From Arthrobacter sp. AZCC_0090 (GTDB lineage: Bacteria > Actinomycetota > Actinomycetes > Actinomycetales > Micrococcaceae): a stretch of DNA of 64,000 nucleotides. Positions 1 through 8,509 of this stretch are shown here, piece after piece. Every line of letters begins with the position of its first letter. The first letter of the stretch is position 1. The position numbers and the translations under genes were made by a program. The notes under the pieces are model-generated. The model did not search any database, was not told the DNA's origin, and saw nothing but the letters and a program-made list of their open reading frames with translations. Location of the stretch: assembly GCF_014207375.1 (NCBI RefSeq), contig NZ_JACHEE010000001.1, positions 372,001 to 436,000 of the forward strand. Direction: 5' to 3'.

Positions 1-280
1 CTGAGCCAAGCACCGCTTCGCGGGTCAGGTTGAAGTCGCGGGAGTGCTTGAGCACAGCTCCTGCCGCAACCTCACCGATCCGCTCCTCCTGGAGTCCGAA
101 ACGCGCGATCAACCCGTCCAGGGCCGCCGTCAACATGTCTTGGTTGGATGACTTGGTGTAAGCGCCGCCGGTCCGAGCAAAGGGGATCCTGTTGCCGCCA
201 ACCACTACGGCCTTGCGGAGTGTGCCCTGGCCTTCGGAGGTTTCCTGTGGTGCGCTCGCGGGCTGTGCTGCTGCAGGCAT
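1..280 (-). CDS. fadA: Acetyl-CoA C-acyltransferase (thiolase), N-terminal part only
   Basis: The gene runs off the left edge, so only the first 93 residues are visible. They hold the thiolase opening, AVVVGGNRIPFARTGGAY near residues 24-41, and the VAAGAV segment that follows in the fold. Thiolases of this class cleave 3-ketoacyl-CoA in beta-oxidation. The ATG at 278-280 is preceded by a strong AAGGAG ribosome site at 287-292. The gene is divergent from a TetR regulator and shares a palindromic control region with it. The catalytic cysteine and histidine lie outside the window, so the exact subtype (degradative or acetoacetyl-CoA thiolase) cannot be told. Thiolase identity is secure. Confidence 0.9.
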   Translation of the reverse strand, partial: MPAAAQPASAPQETSEGQGTLRKAVVVGGNRIPFARTGGAYTKSSNQDMLTAALDGLIARFGLQEERIGEVAAGAVLKHSRDFNLTREAVLGS

Positions 281-311
281 GTGTTTCTCCTTTTGATCAC
301 ATCTGGTTACT

Positions 312-342
312 GATACTCAGCGTACCTGATACGCTGAGTATC
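312..342. promoter_or_regulatory. Perfect 13-bp inverted repeat, probable TetR operator with a -10 element in each arm
   Basis: GATACTCAGCGTA (312-324) is perfectly mirrored by TACGCTGAGTATC (330-342) around a 5-base spacer. The right arm ends at the base before the GTG of the TetR gene. Each arm contains TACGCT: on the plus strand at 330-335, seven bases before that GTG, and on the minus strand at 324-319, about 39 bases before the thiolase ATG. Inference: one symmetric element serves both divergent genes as promoter and operator. Confidence 0.75.
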
Positions 343-1071
343 GTGAACATCCCCAGCCCAGCACTTTCTGCCGATCCCCCTGCCGGGACCGCCGCCCCGG
401 CAGGCGGCGGGAGCCCCGCCGTCGACGGCCGCACCGCCCGCTGGCAAAGTCACCGTGAGGAACGCCGCCGCGAACTCATCAAAGCCGCGCGCAAAGCTGT
501 CCATGCGCTGGGCAGCGATGCGTCCATGGAGGACATCGCCGCCGCCGCCAACACCTCCAAGTCCGTGTACTACCGGTACTTCGGGGACAAAGCCGGCTTG
601 CAACAGGCAATGGGCGAAGTAGTGCTGGGACAAATGCAACGGCGGATGAAGGAAGCGGCGGAAAGCGCGCAGACTCCACGCGAAGGCTTGTTCGCCATGG
701 TCTCCGCGTACTTGCAGATGGCGGAGTCCAGCCCCGCCGTCTACGCGTTCATCACCCGGCTCACGCACGGCGAGCCCTCGGCTCAGGACGCCATCGCCGC
801 TTCCGGGGCCCTCGGTCACTTTTTCGAATCGATCAGCGCCATGATTGCCCGGCCCATGCGAGAACACCTGGGGGCGGAAAAGGAAGCACTCATTGACTAC
901 TGGCCCACGGCGGCAATCGGACTTGTCCGCAATGCAGGCGAAATGTGGCTGGGCAGCCCGGCTTCCTCGGCTAAACCCAATCAGGAAACCATGGCCTCCC
1001 GGATCACCGATTGGCTGTGCGTGGGAATAGCCCCTGAGCTCAAGTCCAACTCCGCAGAAAATAAGCAATGA
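343..1071 (+). CDS. TetR/AcrR family transcriptional regulator of the fatty-acid oxidation locus
   Basis: A 242-residue repressor. After a Pro/Ala/Gly-rich tail (residues 1-30), a TetR DNA-binding domain lies at about 38-84, with MEDIAAAANTSKSVYYRYFGDK as the helix-turn-helix signature. The rest is the variable ligand and dimer domain. I chose GTG 343 because it directly follows the 13-bp palindrome and a TACGCT element seven bases upstream, which suggests a leaderless transcript. Longer in-frame starts would put the operator inside the coding region. The gene is divergent from a thiolase and 35 bases upstream of an acyl-CoA oxidase gene, so an acyl-CoA or fatty-acid ligand is likely but unproven. 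Confidence 0.85.
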   Translation: MNIPSPALSADPPAGTAAPAGGGSPAVDGRTARWQSHREERRRELIKAARKAVHALGSDASMEDIAAAANTSKSVYYRYFGDKAGLQQAMGEVVLGQMQRRMKEAAESAQTPREGLFAMVSAYLQMAESSPAVYAFITRLTHGEPSAQDAIAASGALGHFFESISAMIARPMREHLGAEKEALIDYWPTAAIGLVRNAGEMWLGSPASSAKPNQETMASRITDWLCVGIAPELKSNSAENKQ

Positions 1072-1106
1072 CACATCAGTTGTTCGGAACCAAAGAAGGA
1101 ATCACC

Positions 1107-3209
1107 ATGACTGAAGTAGTGGATCGCACCCCCTCCAGCACCCGGGAGCCCGCAGGAACCGCTGCAACCACACAGCCCGGAGCGCCCGTAGTTGATGTAG
1201 CGGCGCTCGGCGAACTGCTGCTGGGCAAGTGGGCCCACATCCGGCGCACGGCGCGCGACCTCGCCGGTCGCCCTGAGGTACACAAGATCGAAGGCCTGAC
1301 GCATACCGAGCACCGCAAGCGTGTGTCCGGGCAGCTGAAGTACCTCGTCGACAACAACGCCGTGCACCGGGCTTTCCCCACCAGTTTGGGCGGTTCGGAC
1401 GATCACGGTGGCAACATCGCAGGCTTCGAGGAACTCGTCACCGGCGATCCTTCATTGCAGATCAAGGCCGGCGTCCAGTGGGGGCTGTTTGGTTCCGCCG
1501 TCATGCACCTCGGCACCGAGGAACACCACAACAACTGGCTGCCGGGCATCATGAGCCTGGAGATCCCCGGTTGCTTCGCCATGACCGAAACCGGCCATGG
1601 TTCCGATGTCGCCAGTATCGCGACAACAGCCACCTACGACGAGGCCACACAGGAGTTCGTCATCAACACGCCGTTCCGTGCGGCGTGGAAGGACTACATC
1701 GGCAACGCGGCCGTAGACGGCCTGGCCGCCGTCGTGTTCGCCCAACTGGTGACCCGCAATGTGAACCATGGCGTCCACGCGTTCTACGTTCCCCTCAGGG
1801 ACCCGGACACCAAAGAGTTCCTTCCCGGAATCGGGGGCGAGGACGACGGCGTCAAAGGCGGCCTCAACGGCATCGACAATGGCCGGCTTCACTTCAGCGA
1901 TGTACGCATCCCCCGCACCAGCCTGCTCAACCGCTACGGCAACGTCTCCCCCGACGGCGAGTACACGTCCCCGATCGCCAGCCCGGGCCGGCGCTTCTTC
2001 ACGATGCTCGGCACGCTGGTGCAGGGCCGTGTATCCCTCGACGGCGCCGCAGTCGCCGCGAGCAAGGTGGCCCTGACGACCGCCATCCGGTACGCCACCG
2101 AACGGCGTCAGTTCAACGCATCCTCTCCCACTGACGAGGAGGTCCTGCTGGACTACCAGCGCCACCAGCGCCGACTGTTCACCCGGCTTGCCACCACGTT
2201 TGCGGCAAGTTTCGCGCACGAACAGTTGCTCGAAAAATTCGACGACGTCTTCTCCGGCCGGCACGACACCGACGCGGACCGCCAAGACCTGGAGACCCTC
2301 GCAGCAGCGCTTAAACCCTTGAGCACCTGGCACGCTCTCGACACCCTCCAGGAATGCCGTGAGGCCTGCGGCGGCGCCGGATTCCTCATCGAAAACCGCT
2401 TCGCCTCGCTCCGCGCAGACCTGGATGTCTATGCCACCTTCGAGGGCGACAACACCGTGCTGCTCCAGCTCGTCGCGAAGCGCCTGCTGGCCGACTACGC
2501 CAAGGAGTTCCGCAATGTGGACTTCGGCGTACTGGCTCGTTTCGTAGCAGCCCAGGCAGCGGACGTCGCGATCAACCGCACCGGGCTCCGGCAGGTGGCA
2601 CAGTTCGTGGCTGACACGGGATCCGTCCAGAAGGCAGCATTGGCCTTGCGTGACGAAGAAGGCCAGCGCACGCTGCTGACCGACCGGGTGCAATCGATGG
2701 TGGCGGAGGTCGGTTCGGCGCTCAAGGGTGCGAACAAGCTTCCACAGCACCAGGCCGCCGCCCTTTTCAACCAACACCAAGACGATCTGATCGACGCCGC
2801 GCAGGCACACGCCGAACTCTTGCAATGGGAAGCGTTCACGGAAGCCCTCGGCAAGATCAGCGATACCGGCACACTTCGCGTGCTGACATGGCTTCGCGAT
2901 CTCTTTGGCCTCTCGCTCATCGAAAAGCACCTCTCTTGGTACCTCATGAACGGCCGCCTTTCCATGCAGCGCGGGCGCACAGTGGGTGCCTACATCAACC
3001 GGCTGCTCATCAAGATCCGTCCCCACGCGCTGGACCTGGTTGATTCCTTCGGCTACGGTCCGGAGCACCTGCGGGCGGCCATCGCGTCCGGAGCCGAGAA
3101 GGAGCGTCAGGACGAAGCCCGTAGCTATTTCCAGGCACAACGAGCCAGTGGCAACGCTCCAGCCGAGGAGAAGACCCTGCTTGCATTGAAGGGAAGGAAG
3201 TCCGGCTAG
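1107..3209 (+). CDS. Acyl-CoA oxidase/dehydrogenase family flavoenzyme
   Basis: A 700-residue flavoprotein that would oxidise acyl-CoA to trans-2-enoyl-CoA. It is longer than ordinary acyl-CoA dehydrogenases (about 390) and matches the length of peroxisome-type acyl-CoA oxidases. Visible signatures are the FAD-binding stretch CFAMTETGHGSDVASIATTA in the middle domain, and ECREACGGAGFLIENRF followed by FEGDNTVLLQLVAKRLL in the C-terminal domain, which is oxidase-like. ATG 1107 is used because AGAAGGA lies seven bases upstream. It follows the TetR gene by 35 bases and is probably co-transcribed with it. Whether the electron acceptor is oxygen or an electron-transfer flavoprotein cannot be read from sequence. 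Confidence 0.85.
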   Translation: MTEVVDRTPSSTREPAGTAATTQPGAPVVDVAALGELLLGKWAHIRRTARDLAGRPEVHKIEGLTHTEHRKRVSGQLKYLVDNNAVHRAFPTSLGGSDDHGGNIAGFEELVTGDPSLQIKAGVQWGLFGSAVMHLGTEEHHNNWLPGIMSLEIPGCFAMTETGHGSDVASIATTATYDEATQEFVINTPFRAAWKDYIGNAAVDGLAAVVFAQLVTRNVNHGVHAFYVPLRDPDTKEFLPGIGGEDDGVKGGLNGIDNGRLHFSDVRIPRTSLLNRYGNVSPDGEYTSPIASPGRRFFTMLGTLVQGRVSLDGAAVAASKVALTTAIRYATERRQFNASSPTDEEVLLDYQRHQRRLFTRLATTFAASFAHEQLLEKFDDVFSGRHDTDADRQDLETLAAALKPLSTWHALDTLQECREACGGAGFLIENRFASLRADLDVYATFEGDNTVLLQLVAKRLLADYAKEFRNVDFGVLARFVAAQAADVAINRTGLRQVAQFVADTGSVQKAALALRDEEGQRTLLTDRVQSMVAEVGSALKGANKLPQHQAAALFNQHQDDLIDAAQAHAELLQWEAFTEALGKISDTGTLRVLTWLRDLFGLSLIEKHLSWYLMNGRLSMQRGRTVGAYINRLLIKIRPHALDLVDSFGYGPEHLRAAIASGAEKERQDEARSYFQAQRASGNAPAEEKTLLALKGRKSG

Positions 3210-3253
3210 CATCCCGCCGTGACCGGCCGGTGAACATTTGAGGAATCCTCCTT

Positions 3254-3303
3254 AACGACGACGGCGCCGCACCCCTCAGCGGGAGCGTGGCGCCGACGTC
3301 GTT
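3254..3303 (+). terminator. Inverted repeat after the acyl-CoA oxidase gene, possible terminator
   Basis: AACGACGACGGCGCC (3254-3268) pairs with GGCGCCGACGTCGTT (3289-3303), 14 of 15 positions, with a 20-base loop. It lies 45 bases after the stop codon. There is no clear T-run after it, only TCTTCCC, so termination is plausible but not certain. A second, larger palindrome begins four bases later. Confidence 0.5.
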
Positions 3304-3306
3304 CTT

Positions 3307-3372
3307 CCCAAGTGACTCGCAGTTGGTGTCGTTCTGGGGGCCCAAAACGACACTTACTGCGAGTCAGTTGGG
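3307..3372. repeat. 66-bp near-perfect palindromic element between convergent genes
   Basis: Two 32-base arms (3307-3338 and 3341-3372) match at 28 of 32 positions around a 2-base centre. Core blocks are GACTCGCAGT with ACTGCGAGTC, and GTGTCGTT with AACGACAC. The element lies between the 3' ends of the acyl-CoA oxidase gene and glgA. Its size and position resemble an extragenic palindromic (REP-like) repeat. It could also act as a terminator for glgA. I did not notice a second copy in this window. Confidence 0.7.
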
Positions 3373-3387
3373 CTCGTGAGTTAGAGG

Positions 3388-4587
3388 TTAGGGGGCGATG
3401 ACCGAACGGTACACCTCAAGGGTAGTTTCGGTGATCGACTCCCAGGAGAAATGCTGTTCCGCCCGGACGCGGCCGGCGGCACCCATAACCTTGGCGCGCG
3501 CAGGATCGGACACGACCTCATTGAGGGCCGCGGCAAAATCGGCGACAAACTTCTCGGGATCGAGCGGGGTTCCGGTACCGTCCGTTACCTGCTCTAGCTC
3601 CACGAGGAGTCCGGTTTCGCCGTGCTGAACAACCTCGGGGATACCGCCCGTGGCACTAGCAACCACGGCCGCACCGCACGCCATGGCTTCGAGGTTGACG
3701 ATGCCGAGAGGCTCGTAGATCGACGGGCAGGCAAATGCCGTGGCATGGCTGAGGACCTGGATGAGCTCGTGGCGCGGAAGCATGCGCTCGATCAGCAGCA
3801 CACCCTCTCGCTTGCTCTGCAGCTCCTCGATAAGCCTGGCCGTTTCTGCGGCGAGTTCGGGCGTATCCGCGGCTCCCAAGCACAACACAAGTTGCACACC
3901 CTCCGGCAAGCTGGCAGCGGCCCTCAGGAGGTACGGAACACCCTTTTGGCGCGTGTTGCGCCCAACAAAGACCACACTGGGCTTGTCGGGGTCGATGCCA
4001 AGGGCACGAATTGCGTCCTCGCCCTCGTCGGGCTGCCACATATCGACGTCGATGCCATTGTGGACCACACGGACCTTGGCGGGGTCAACGTCGGGGTAGC
4101 TGCGCAGGATGTCCTGCCGCATGCCGTCCGAGACCGCGATGATGGCTGCTGCGGCCTCGTAGGCTGTCTTTTCAACCCAAGAGGACAGGGCGTAGCCCCC
4201 GCCCAACTGCTCCGCTTTCCACGGCCGCAGCGGCTCCAGGCTGTGGGCACTGAGCACATGGGGTATTCCATGCAACAGCGACGCCAGGTGGCCGGCCATG
4301 TTGGCGTACCAGGTATGGGAATGGACCAGGTCCGCTCCGGCGATGTCCGGCACGATGCGCAAATCCACCCCGAGGGTCTGCAGGGCGGCATTGGCCGTAC
4401 CCAGATCCTCCGGCGTGGAATACGACGTCACCTTTGCACCGTGGAAATCCGCATCACGTGGCGCGCCGAAGGCGCGCACCTGCAGATCCACATGTTTTGC
4501 CAGGACGCGGCTGAGCTCGGCAACATGCACGCCGGCCCCTCCATAGATTTCGGGTGGAAACTCTTTAGTCACAATGTCTACGCGCAC
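3388..4587 (-). CDS. glgA: GT-B glycogen synthase / alpha-maltose-1-phosphate synthase
   Basis: A 399-residue retaining glucosyltransferase with two Rossmann domains. The N-terminal domain opens with the ADP-glucose binding segment KEFPPEIYGGAGVHVAEL (residues 8-25). The C-terminal domain has VFVGRNTRQKGVPYLL and the donor-site motif EPLGIVNLEAMACGAAVVAS. The short length and divergent pairing with glgC match the actinobacterial type, called GlgM in Mycobacterium. That enzyme joins ADP-glucose to glucose-1-phosphate to give maltose-1-phosphate, and can also extend glucan. Start is GTG 4587, with only a weak AGG upstream. Cytosolic. Which acceptor dominates cannot be decided from sequence. Confidence 0.93.
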   Translation of the reverse strand: MRVDIVTKEFPPEIYGGAGVHVAELSRVLAKHVDLQVRAFGAPRDADFHGAKVTSYSTPEDLGTANAALQTLGVDLRIVPDIAGADLVHSHTWYANMAGHLASLLHGIPHVLSAHSLEPLRPWKAEQLGGGYALSSWVEKTAYEAAAAIIAVSDGMRQDILRSYPDVDPAKVRVVHNGIDVDMWQPDEGEDAIRALGIDPDKPSVVFVGRNTRQKGVPYLLRAAASLPEGVQLVLCLGAADTPELAAETARLIEELQSKREGVLLIERMLPRHELIQVLSHATAFACPSIYEPLGIVNLEAMACGAAVVASATGGIPEVVQHGETGLLVELEQVTDGTGTPLDPEKFVADFAAALNEVVSDPARAKVMGAAGRVRAEQHFSWESITETTLEVYRSVIAP

Positions 4588-4691
4588 GCTACCTAACGTA
4601 GTCCTTCCGGAGTATGTGTTCTAGTGTGAAAGGGTCCGGCAACCCGGGCTTTTTTCGGGGGCTACAAAGACGTACAGGGAGAGCAAACACC

Positions 4692-6074
4692 ATGGCGTTG
4701 AAGAAAGTATTGTCAATTGTGTTGGCTGGCGGCGAAGGAAACCGCCTTATGCCATTGACGGCAGACAGGGCCAAACCTGCCGTGCCGTTTGCGGGAGGCT
4801 ATCGTTTGATCGATTTCGCTCTCTCGAATCTGGTCAATTCCGGGTACCTGCAGATCGTGGTGTTGACCCAATACAAGTCGCACAGTCTTGACCGCCACAT
4901 TTCCGAGACCTGGAGGATGTCCACCCAGCTGGGCAGGTACGTTGCCTCGGTACCCGCCCAGCAGCGCGTGGGCAAGAGCTGGTTCCTCGGCAGCGCGAAT
5001 GCCATTTACCAGTCCCTGAACCTGATTCACGACGCCAACCCGGACATCGTGGTGGTGGTCGGAGCGGACCACGTCTACCGCATGGACTTCCAGCAAATGG
5101 TCCAACAGCACGTGGCCAGTGGAGCCAAGGCCACAGTTGCGGCAGTCCGCCAGCCGCTGAACATGGCCAACCAGTTTGGCGTGATCGAGGTCGACAAAAA
5201 CGATCCCCAGAAGATTTCGGCGTTCGTGGAAAAGCCTGCGGAAACAGAGGGCCTTGCCGCCGACCCCACGCAGTTCCTTGCCTCCATGGGCAACTATGTC
5301 TTTGACGCCGACGCCTTGGTGGAAGCGCTTCGCATCGATGCTGAGCGCCTGGACACCAAACACGACATGGGCGGCGACATCATCCCTTACTTCGTCTCCC
5401 AGGGTGAGGCCGGCGTCTACGACTTCACGCTCAACGACATTCCCGGATCCACCGACCGCGACCGCACCTACTGGCGCGACGTTGGAACCATCGATTCCTT
5501 CTACGACGCCCACATGGACCTGATTTCACCCGTGCCGATCTTCAACCTGTACAACTCGGAATGGCCCATTTACACCAGGCAGAGCATCTCACCGCCGGCC
5601 AAGTTTGTCCGGGGCGACAACAACACCGTCGGCACGGCGCTGGACTCTATCGTGGCGAGTGGCTCGGTGATCTCCGGCGGAATCGTGGAGGGCTCCGTCC
5701 TCTCCAACGACGTCTACGTTGGACCGGCCACCAGGATCCAGGACTCGGTGCTGATGGACAAGGTGCGCATCGGTGAAGGCGCCGTGGTCAAGCGAGCCAT
5801 CATCGACAAGAACGTGAAAGTACCTGCCGGGGCGGCCATTGGCTTGGACGCCGATCTCGACCGCGCCCGCGGCTTCAAGGTCACCGAATCCGGAATCACC
5901 GTACTCGCCAAGGGTCAGGTGGTACCGGAGCCTGACGCTTCCGAGCTCGCCTTGGCCGCCGAGCACCGCCGGTCGGTGCCGAAGGCGATCAAAGCTGCCA
6001 CGGAGAAGTTCCCCGACATCAGGGACTCCGCGGAGCAGGTTACGAAAATCCAGGCTTCCTCGGTAGAAGTCTGA
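4692..6074 (+). CDS. glgC: Glucose-1-phosphate adenylyltransferase (ADP-glucose pyrophosphorylase)
   Basis: A 460-residue enzyme that makes ADP-glucose from ATP and glucose-1-phosphate, the committed step to glycogen. The nucleotidyltransferase core starts at once with [20 protein letters not shown] (about residues 12-31). [12 protein letters not shown] and the substrate loop FVEKP follow. A left-handed beta-helix with repeated hexapeptides fills the last 140 residues. I chose ATG 4692 because the core begins right after it and GGGAG lies upstream. An earlier in-frame start would add 26 residues without family resemblance. It is divergent from glgA, so the pair is probably co-regulated from the 104 bases between them. 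Confidence 0.96.
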   Translation: MALKKVLSIVLAGGEGNRLMPLTADRAKPAVPFAGGYRLIDFALSNLVNSGYLQIVVLTQYKSHSLDRHISETWRMSTQLGRYVASVPAQQRVGKSWFLGSANAIYQSLNLIHDANPDIVVVVGADHVYRMDFQQMVQQHVASGAKATVAAVRQPLNMANQFGVIEVDKNDPQKISAFVEKPAETEGLAADPTQFLASMGNYVFDADALVEALRIDAERLDTKHDMGGDIIPYFVSQGEAGVYDFTLNDIPGSTDRDRTYWRDVGTIDSFYDAHMDLISPVPIFNLYNSEWPIYTRQSISPPAKFVRGDNNTVGTALDSIVASGSVISGGIVEGSVLSNDVYVGPATRIQDSVLMDKVRIGEGAVVKRAIIDKNVKVPAGAAIGLDADLDRARGFKVTESGITVLAKGQVVPEPDASELALAAEHRRSVPKAIKAATEKFPDIRDSAEQVTKIQASSVEV

Positions 6075-6102
6075 CCGGAACCCTGAACCAGAGCAGCCCC
6101 CG

Positions 6103-6148
6103 GCCTCCCGGGCGACAGCAGGCATCCAGCCTCAGTCGCCGGGGAGGC
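6103..6148 (+). terminator. Rho-independent-like terminator after glgC
   Basis: GCCTCCCGGGCGAC (6103-6116) pairs with GTCGCCGGGGAGGC (6135-6148) at 13 of 14 positions, followed by TTTGCTGT. It lies 29 bases after the glgC stop. Confidence 0.7.
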
Positions 6149-6167
6149 TTTGCTGTCCCTGAGCCTG

Positions 6168-6173
6168 TAAAAT
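6168..6173 (+). promoter_or_regulatory. -10 element TAAAAT of a probable leaderless promoter
   Basis: TAAAAT ends seven bases before ATG 6181, and no Shine-Dalgarno sequence lies between them. This is the spacing expected if transcription starts on the A of the start codon. It separates the SDR gene from glgC transcriptionally. Confidence 0.6.
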
Positions 6174-6180
6174 TGAGCCA

Positions 6181-7632
6181 ATGAGCCCCGCCGATTTGAC
6201 GCCTGAAGAGATCCAGGCCTGCCTCAAGGTCTTGAATACCATCCACGCCTACGACGAGGAGCACCCGGACTACGTCGCCATCCGTCGTGCCACGGGAAAG
6301 ATGTTCAAGGCCGTCAAGCGCCATCGCCGGGTCACCAAACGGGACGAGATCGCGGAAGCCGACCGCGCTGTCATCGCACTGACCGCCACCGCAGCCCCGG
6401 ACAGGATCGACGACGAGACCCGCGGCAACAAGCTGGCTACCTCGGCCACCGGCGAAATCGCCGGCCACCTCATCCGGTCCCGGCCCTGCTACATCTGTAA
6501 GCAGCACTACACGCAAGTAGACGCGTTCTACCATCAGTTGTGCCCGGAATGTGCCGCCTTCAGCCACAGTAAGCGCGATGCCCGCACGGACCTCAGCGGC
6601 CGCCGTGCCCTCCTCACGGGTGGGCGCGCCAAGATCGGCATGTACATCGCCCTGCGCCTGCTCCGCGATGGCGCACACACCACCATTACCACTCGCTTCC
6701 CCAAGGACGCGGCGCGCCGCTTTGCCGCCATGGAGGACAGTGCGGACTGGTTGCACCGGCTCAGGATTGTGGGCATCGACCTCCGGGACCCTTCGCAGGT
6801 CATGGCCCTCACGGACTCCCTCAACGAAGCCGGCCCTCTCGACATCATCATCAACAACGCCGCCCAAACAGTCCGGCGGTCCGGGAATGCGTACAAGCCG
6901 CTGGTGGATGCCGAGGACGAGCCACTGCCGGAAGCCTTGCAAGCAGCCAATGGCGGTCCGGAGCTGGTCACGTTTGGCCACGCGCACGACAAGCATCCCC
7001 TGGCCATCACCCAGAGCGTCACCGAACATCCCGTGCTCGCCGGTGATGCGATTACCTCGCTCGCATTGTCCACGGGGTCCGCATCGCTGGAGCGAATCGC
7101 TACGGGCACCGCGATCGACGCCGGCGGCTTGGTTCCCGACCTTGCGACCATCAACAGCTGGACCCAAGTGGTAGACGAAGTCGATCCCTTGGAGATGCTC
7201 GAGGTTCAACTCTGCAACGTGACGGCGCCTTTCCTCCTGGTCAGCAGGCTCCGCGGGGCGATGAAGCGCTCCACCGCCCACCGCAAGTACATCGTGAACG
7301 TCTCGGCCATGGAGGGGCAGTTCTCCCGCGCATACAAGGGCCCCGGGCACCCGCACACCAACATGGCGAAGGCTGCGTTGAACATGATGACCCGAACTAG
7401 CGCACAGGAGATGCTGGACAGTGACGGGATCCTGATGACCGCCGTCGACACCGGGTGGATCACGGACGAACGCCCGCATTACACCAAAGTCCGTCTCATG
7501 GAGGAAGGCTTCCACGCACCCCTTGATCTGGTGGATGGAGCGGCTCGTGTCTACGATCCCATCGTCATGGGCGAAAACGGCGAAGACCAGTACGGAGTCT
7601 TCCTGAAGGACTACAAGCCCTCCCCCTGGTAA
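6181..7632 (+). CDS. Short-chain dehydrogenase-like protein with an N-terminal zinc-ribbon extension
   Basis: A 483-residue protein, about 230 longer than a standard SDR. Residues 1-100 are a charged, probably helical region. CYIC (103-106) and CPEC (121-124) form a four-cysteine zinc-ribbon-like site. The Rossmann domain starts with ALLTGGRAKIG (143-153), and IIINNAA marks strand 4. The active site is unusual: Ser375 is present and Lys397 sits in MAKAAL, but position 393, four before the lysine, is Thr rather than Tyr. Tyr385 is the nearest tyrosine. Substrate unknown. A leaderless start at ATG 6181 is supported by TAAAAT. I infer an NAD(P)-binding protein that is either a non-standard oxidoreductase or a non-catalytic member. 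Confidence 0.8.
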   Translation: MSPADLTPEEIQACLKVLNTIHAYDEEHPDYVAIRRATGKMFKAVKRHRRVTKRDEIAEADRAVIALTATAAPDRIDDETRGNKLATSATGEIAGHLIRSRPCYICKQHYTQVDAFYHQLCPECAAFSHSKRDARTDLSGRRALLTGGRAKIGMYIALRLLRDGAHTTITTRFPKDAARRFAAMEDSADWLHRLRIVGIDLRDPSQVMALTDSLNEAGPLDIIINNAAQTVRRSGNAYKPLVDAEDEPLPEALQAANGGPELVTFGHAHDKHPLAITQSVTEHPVLAGDAITSLALSTGSASLERIATGTAIDAGGLVPDLATINSWTQVVDEVDPLEMLEVQLCNVTAPFLLVSRLRGAMKRSTAHRKYIVNVSAMEGQFSRAYKGPGHPHTNMAKAALNMMTRTSAQEMLDSDGILMTAVDTGWITDERPHYTKVRLMEEGFHAPLDLVDGAARVYDPIVMGENGEDQYGVFLKDYKPSPW

Positions 7633-7646
7633 ATCCAGAGGGAGGG
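7618..7646. terminator. Hairpin spanning the SDR stop codon, probable terminator between convergent genes
   Basis: CCCTCCCCCTGG (7618-7629) pairs with CCAGAGGGAGGG (7635-7646) at 11 of 12 positions around TAAAT, which contains the TAA stop. The facing transglutaminase gene ends at 7658, so the stem may serve both directions. Confidence 0.55.
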
Positions 7647-7657
7647 CCGCGGGCCGG

Positions 7658-8509
7658 CTAGGTGAGTCGCGTGATCTCGACAGTCACGGTCAGGCCTGAG
7701 CCGCCGCCGCCGGACAGGATGCCCTTAAGGGGAGGAACATCCCGGTAGTCGCGGCCCCGCGCCACGGTGACGTGGAAATCTCCGGCAGGCTTGTGGTTGG
7801 TGGGGTCCCAGCTACGCCATTCGCCGTCCCACCATTCCAACCAAGCATGGGATTGGCCAGCCACCGTTTCGCCGATCTCTGCGGTGGGACGCGGATGGAT
7901 GTAGCCGGACACGTACCTCGCGGGAATGCCGCAGCTGCGAAGCGATCCGATGGCCAAATGGGCGAGATCCTGGCAGACTCCTTGGCGCTGATTCCAGGCC
8001 TCTTCGGCATTCGTGGTGACGCCCGTGGTGCCTTTCACGTAGCTCATTTCGCCGCGCATCCATTCGAAGATAGCCATGGCCGTCTCGTGCGGGTTCTTGT
8101 CGGTGACGACTGTAGGAATGATCCCTAAGACTTCGTCACCGGGTCCGCTGAGCTGCGATTGCGGCAGCCAGTCACTGAACTGGTCCCGGATCTCGTCCGA
8201 GCCCATCTCATCCCAGCCAACAATCTCCTCGTCCAGGGCCACTCGCTCCACCCGATGGACTTCCACAGTGGCGGTGGCCACGACTTCGAGGCGCTCGTGT
8301 GGCATTTGCATGTCGAAGGCTGTCACGCGGGTGCCCCAATAATCACGGTAGGTGCTCACGGCAGCTTGCGACGGCGTGATCTTCAGTGAGGATTCAAGGA
8401 CCACCTGTTGCGGATCGGTCAACGGCGTCATGCGCGCCTCGTTGTATGACAGAGTCACGCGGCGGTTGTACTTGTAAGCCGTCTTGTGGACGATGCTCAG
8501 CCGGGTCAT
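7658..8509 (-). CDS. Transglutaminase-like cysteine protease family protein
   Basis: A 283-residue protein. The N-terminal half (about 1-125) is the beta-rich domain found in bacterial transglutaminase-like proteins. The papain-like fold follows with a full catalytic triad: Cys179 in QGVCQDLAHL, His221 in QSHAWLEWW and Asp235 in SWDPTNH. No signal peptide is seen, so it is cytosolic. The start overlaps the end of the alpha-E gene by four bases, so the two are translationally coupled. With the ATP-grasp gene upstream this is a recurrent bacterial trio. Comparative genomics (Iyer and colleagues on amidoligases) predicts that it makes and processes a peptide or amide-linked metabolite. The real substrate is unknown. 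Confidence 0.88.
   Translation of the reverse strand: MTRLSIVHKTAYKYNRRVTLSYNEARMTPLTDPQQVVLESSLKITPSQAAVSTYRDYWGTRVTAFDMQMPHERLEVVATATVEVHRVERVALDEEIVGWDEMGSDEIRDQFSDWLPQSQLSGPGDEVLGIIPTVVTDKNPHETAMAIFEWMRGEMSYVKGTTGVTTNAEEAWNQRQGVCQDLAHLAIGSLRSCGIPARYVSGYIHPRPTAEIGETVAGQSHAWLEWWDGEWRSWDPTNHKPAGDFHVTVARGRDYRDVPPLKGILSGGGGSGLTVTVEITRLT

Noticed and set aside
148..342. Extended N-terminus of the TetR gene
   Set aside because: It would be antisense to the thiolase start and would contain the palindromic operator; family members start near the chosen GTG.
1452..3212. A 586-codon minus-strand frame across the acyl-CoA oxidase gene
   Set aside because: Shadow of the plus-strand gene; the composition is typical of a reversed coding strand and no motif is visible.
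6040..7515. A 491-codon minus-strand frame across the SDR gene
   Set aside because: The plus-strand protein has clear Rossmann and cysteine motifs; this frame has none.
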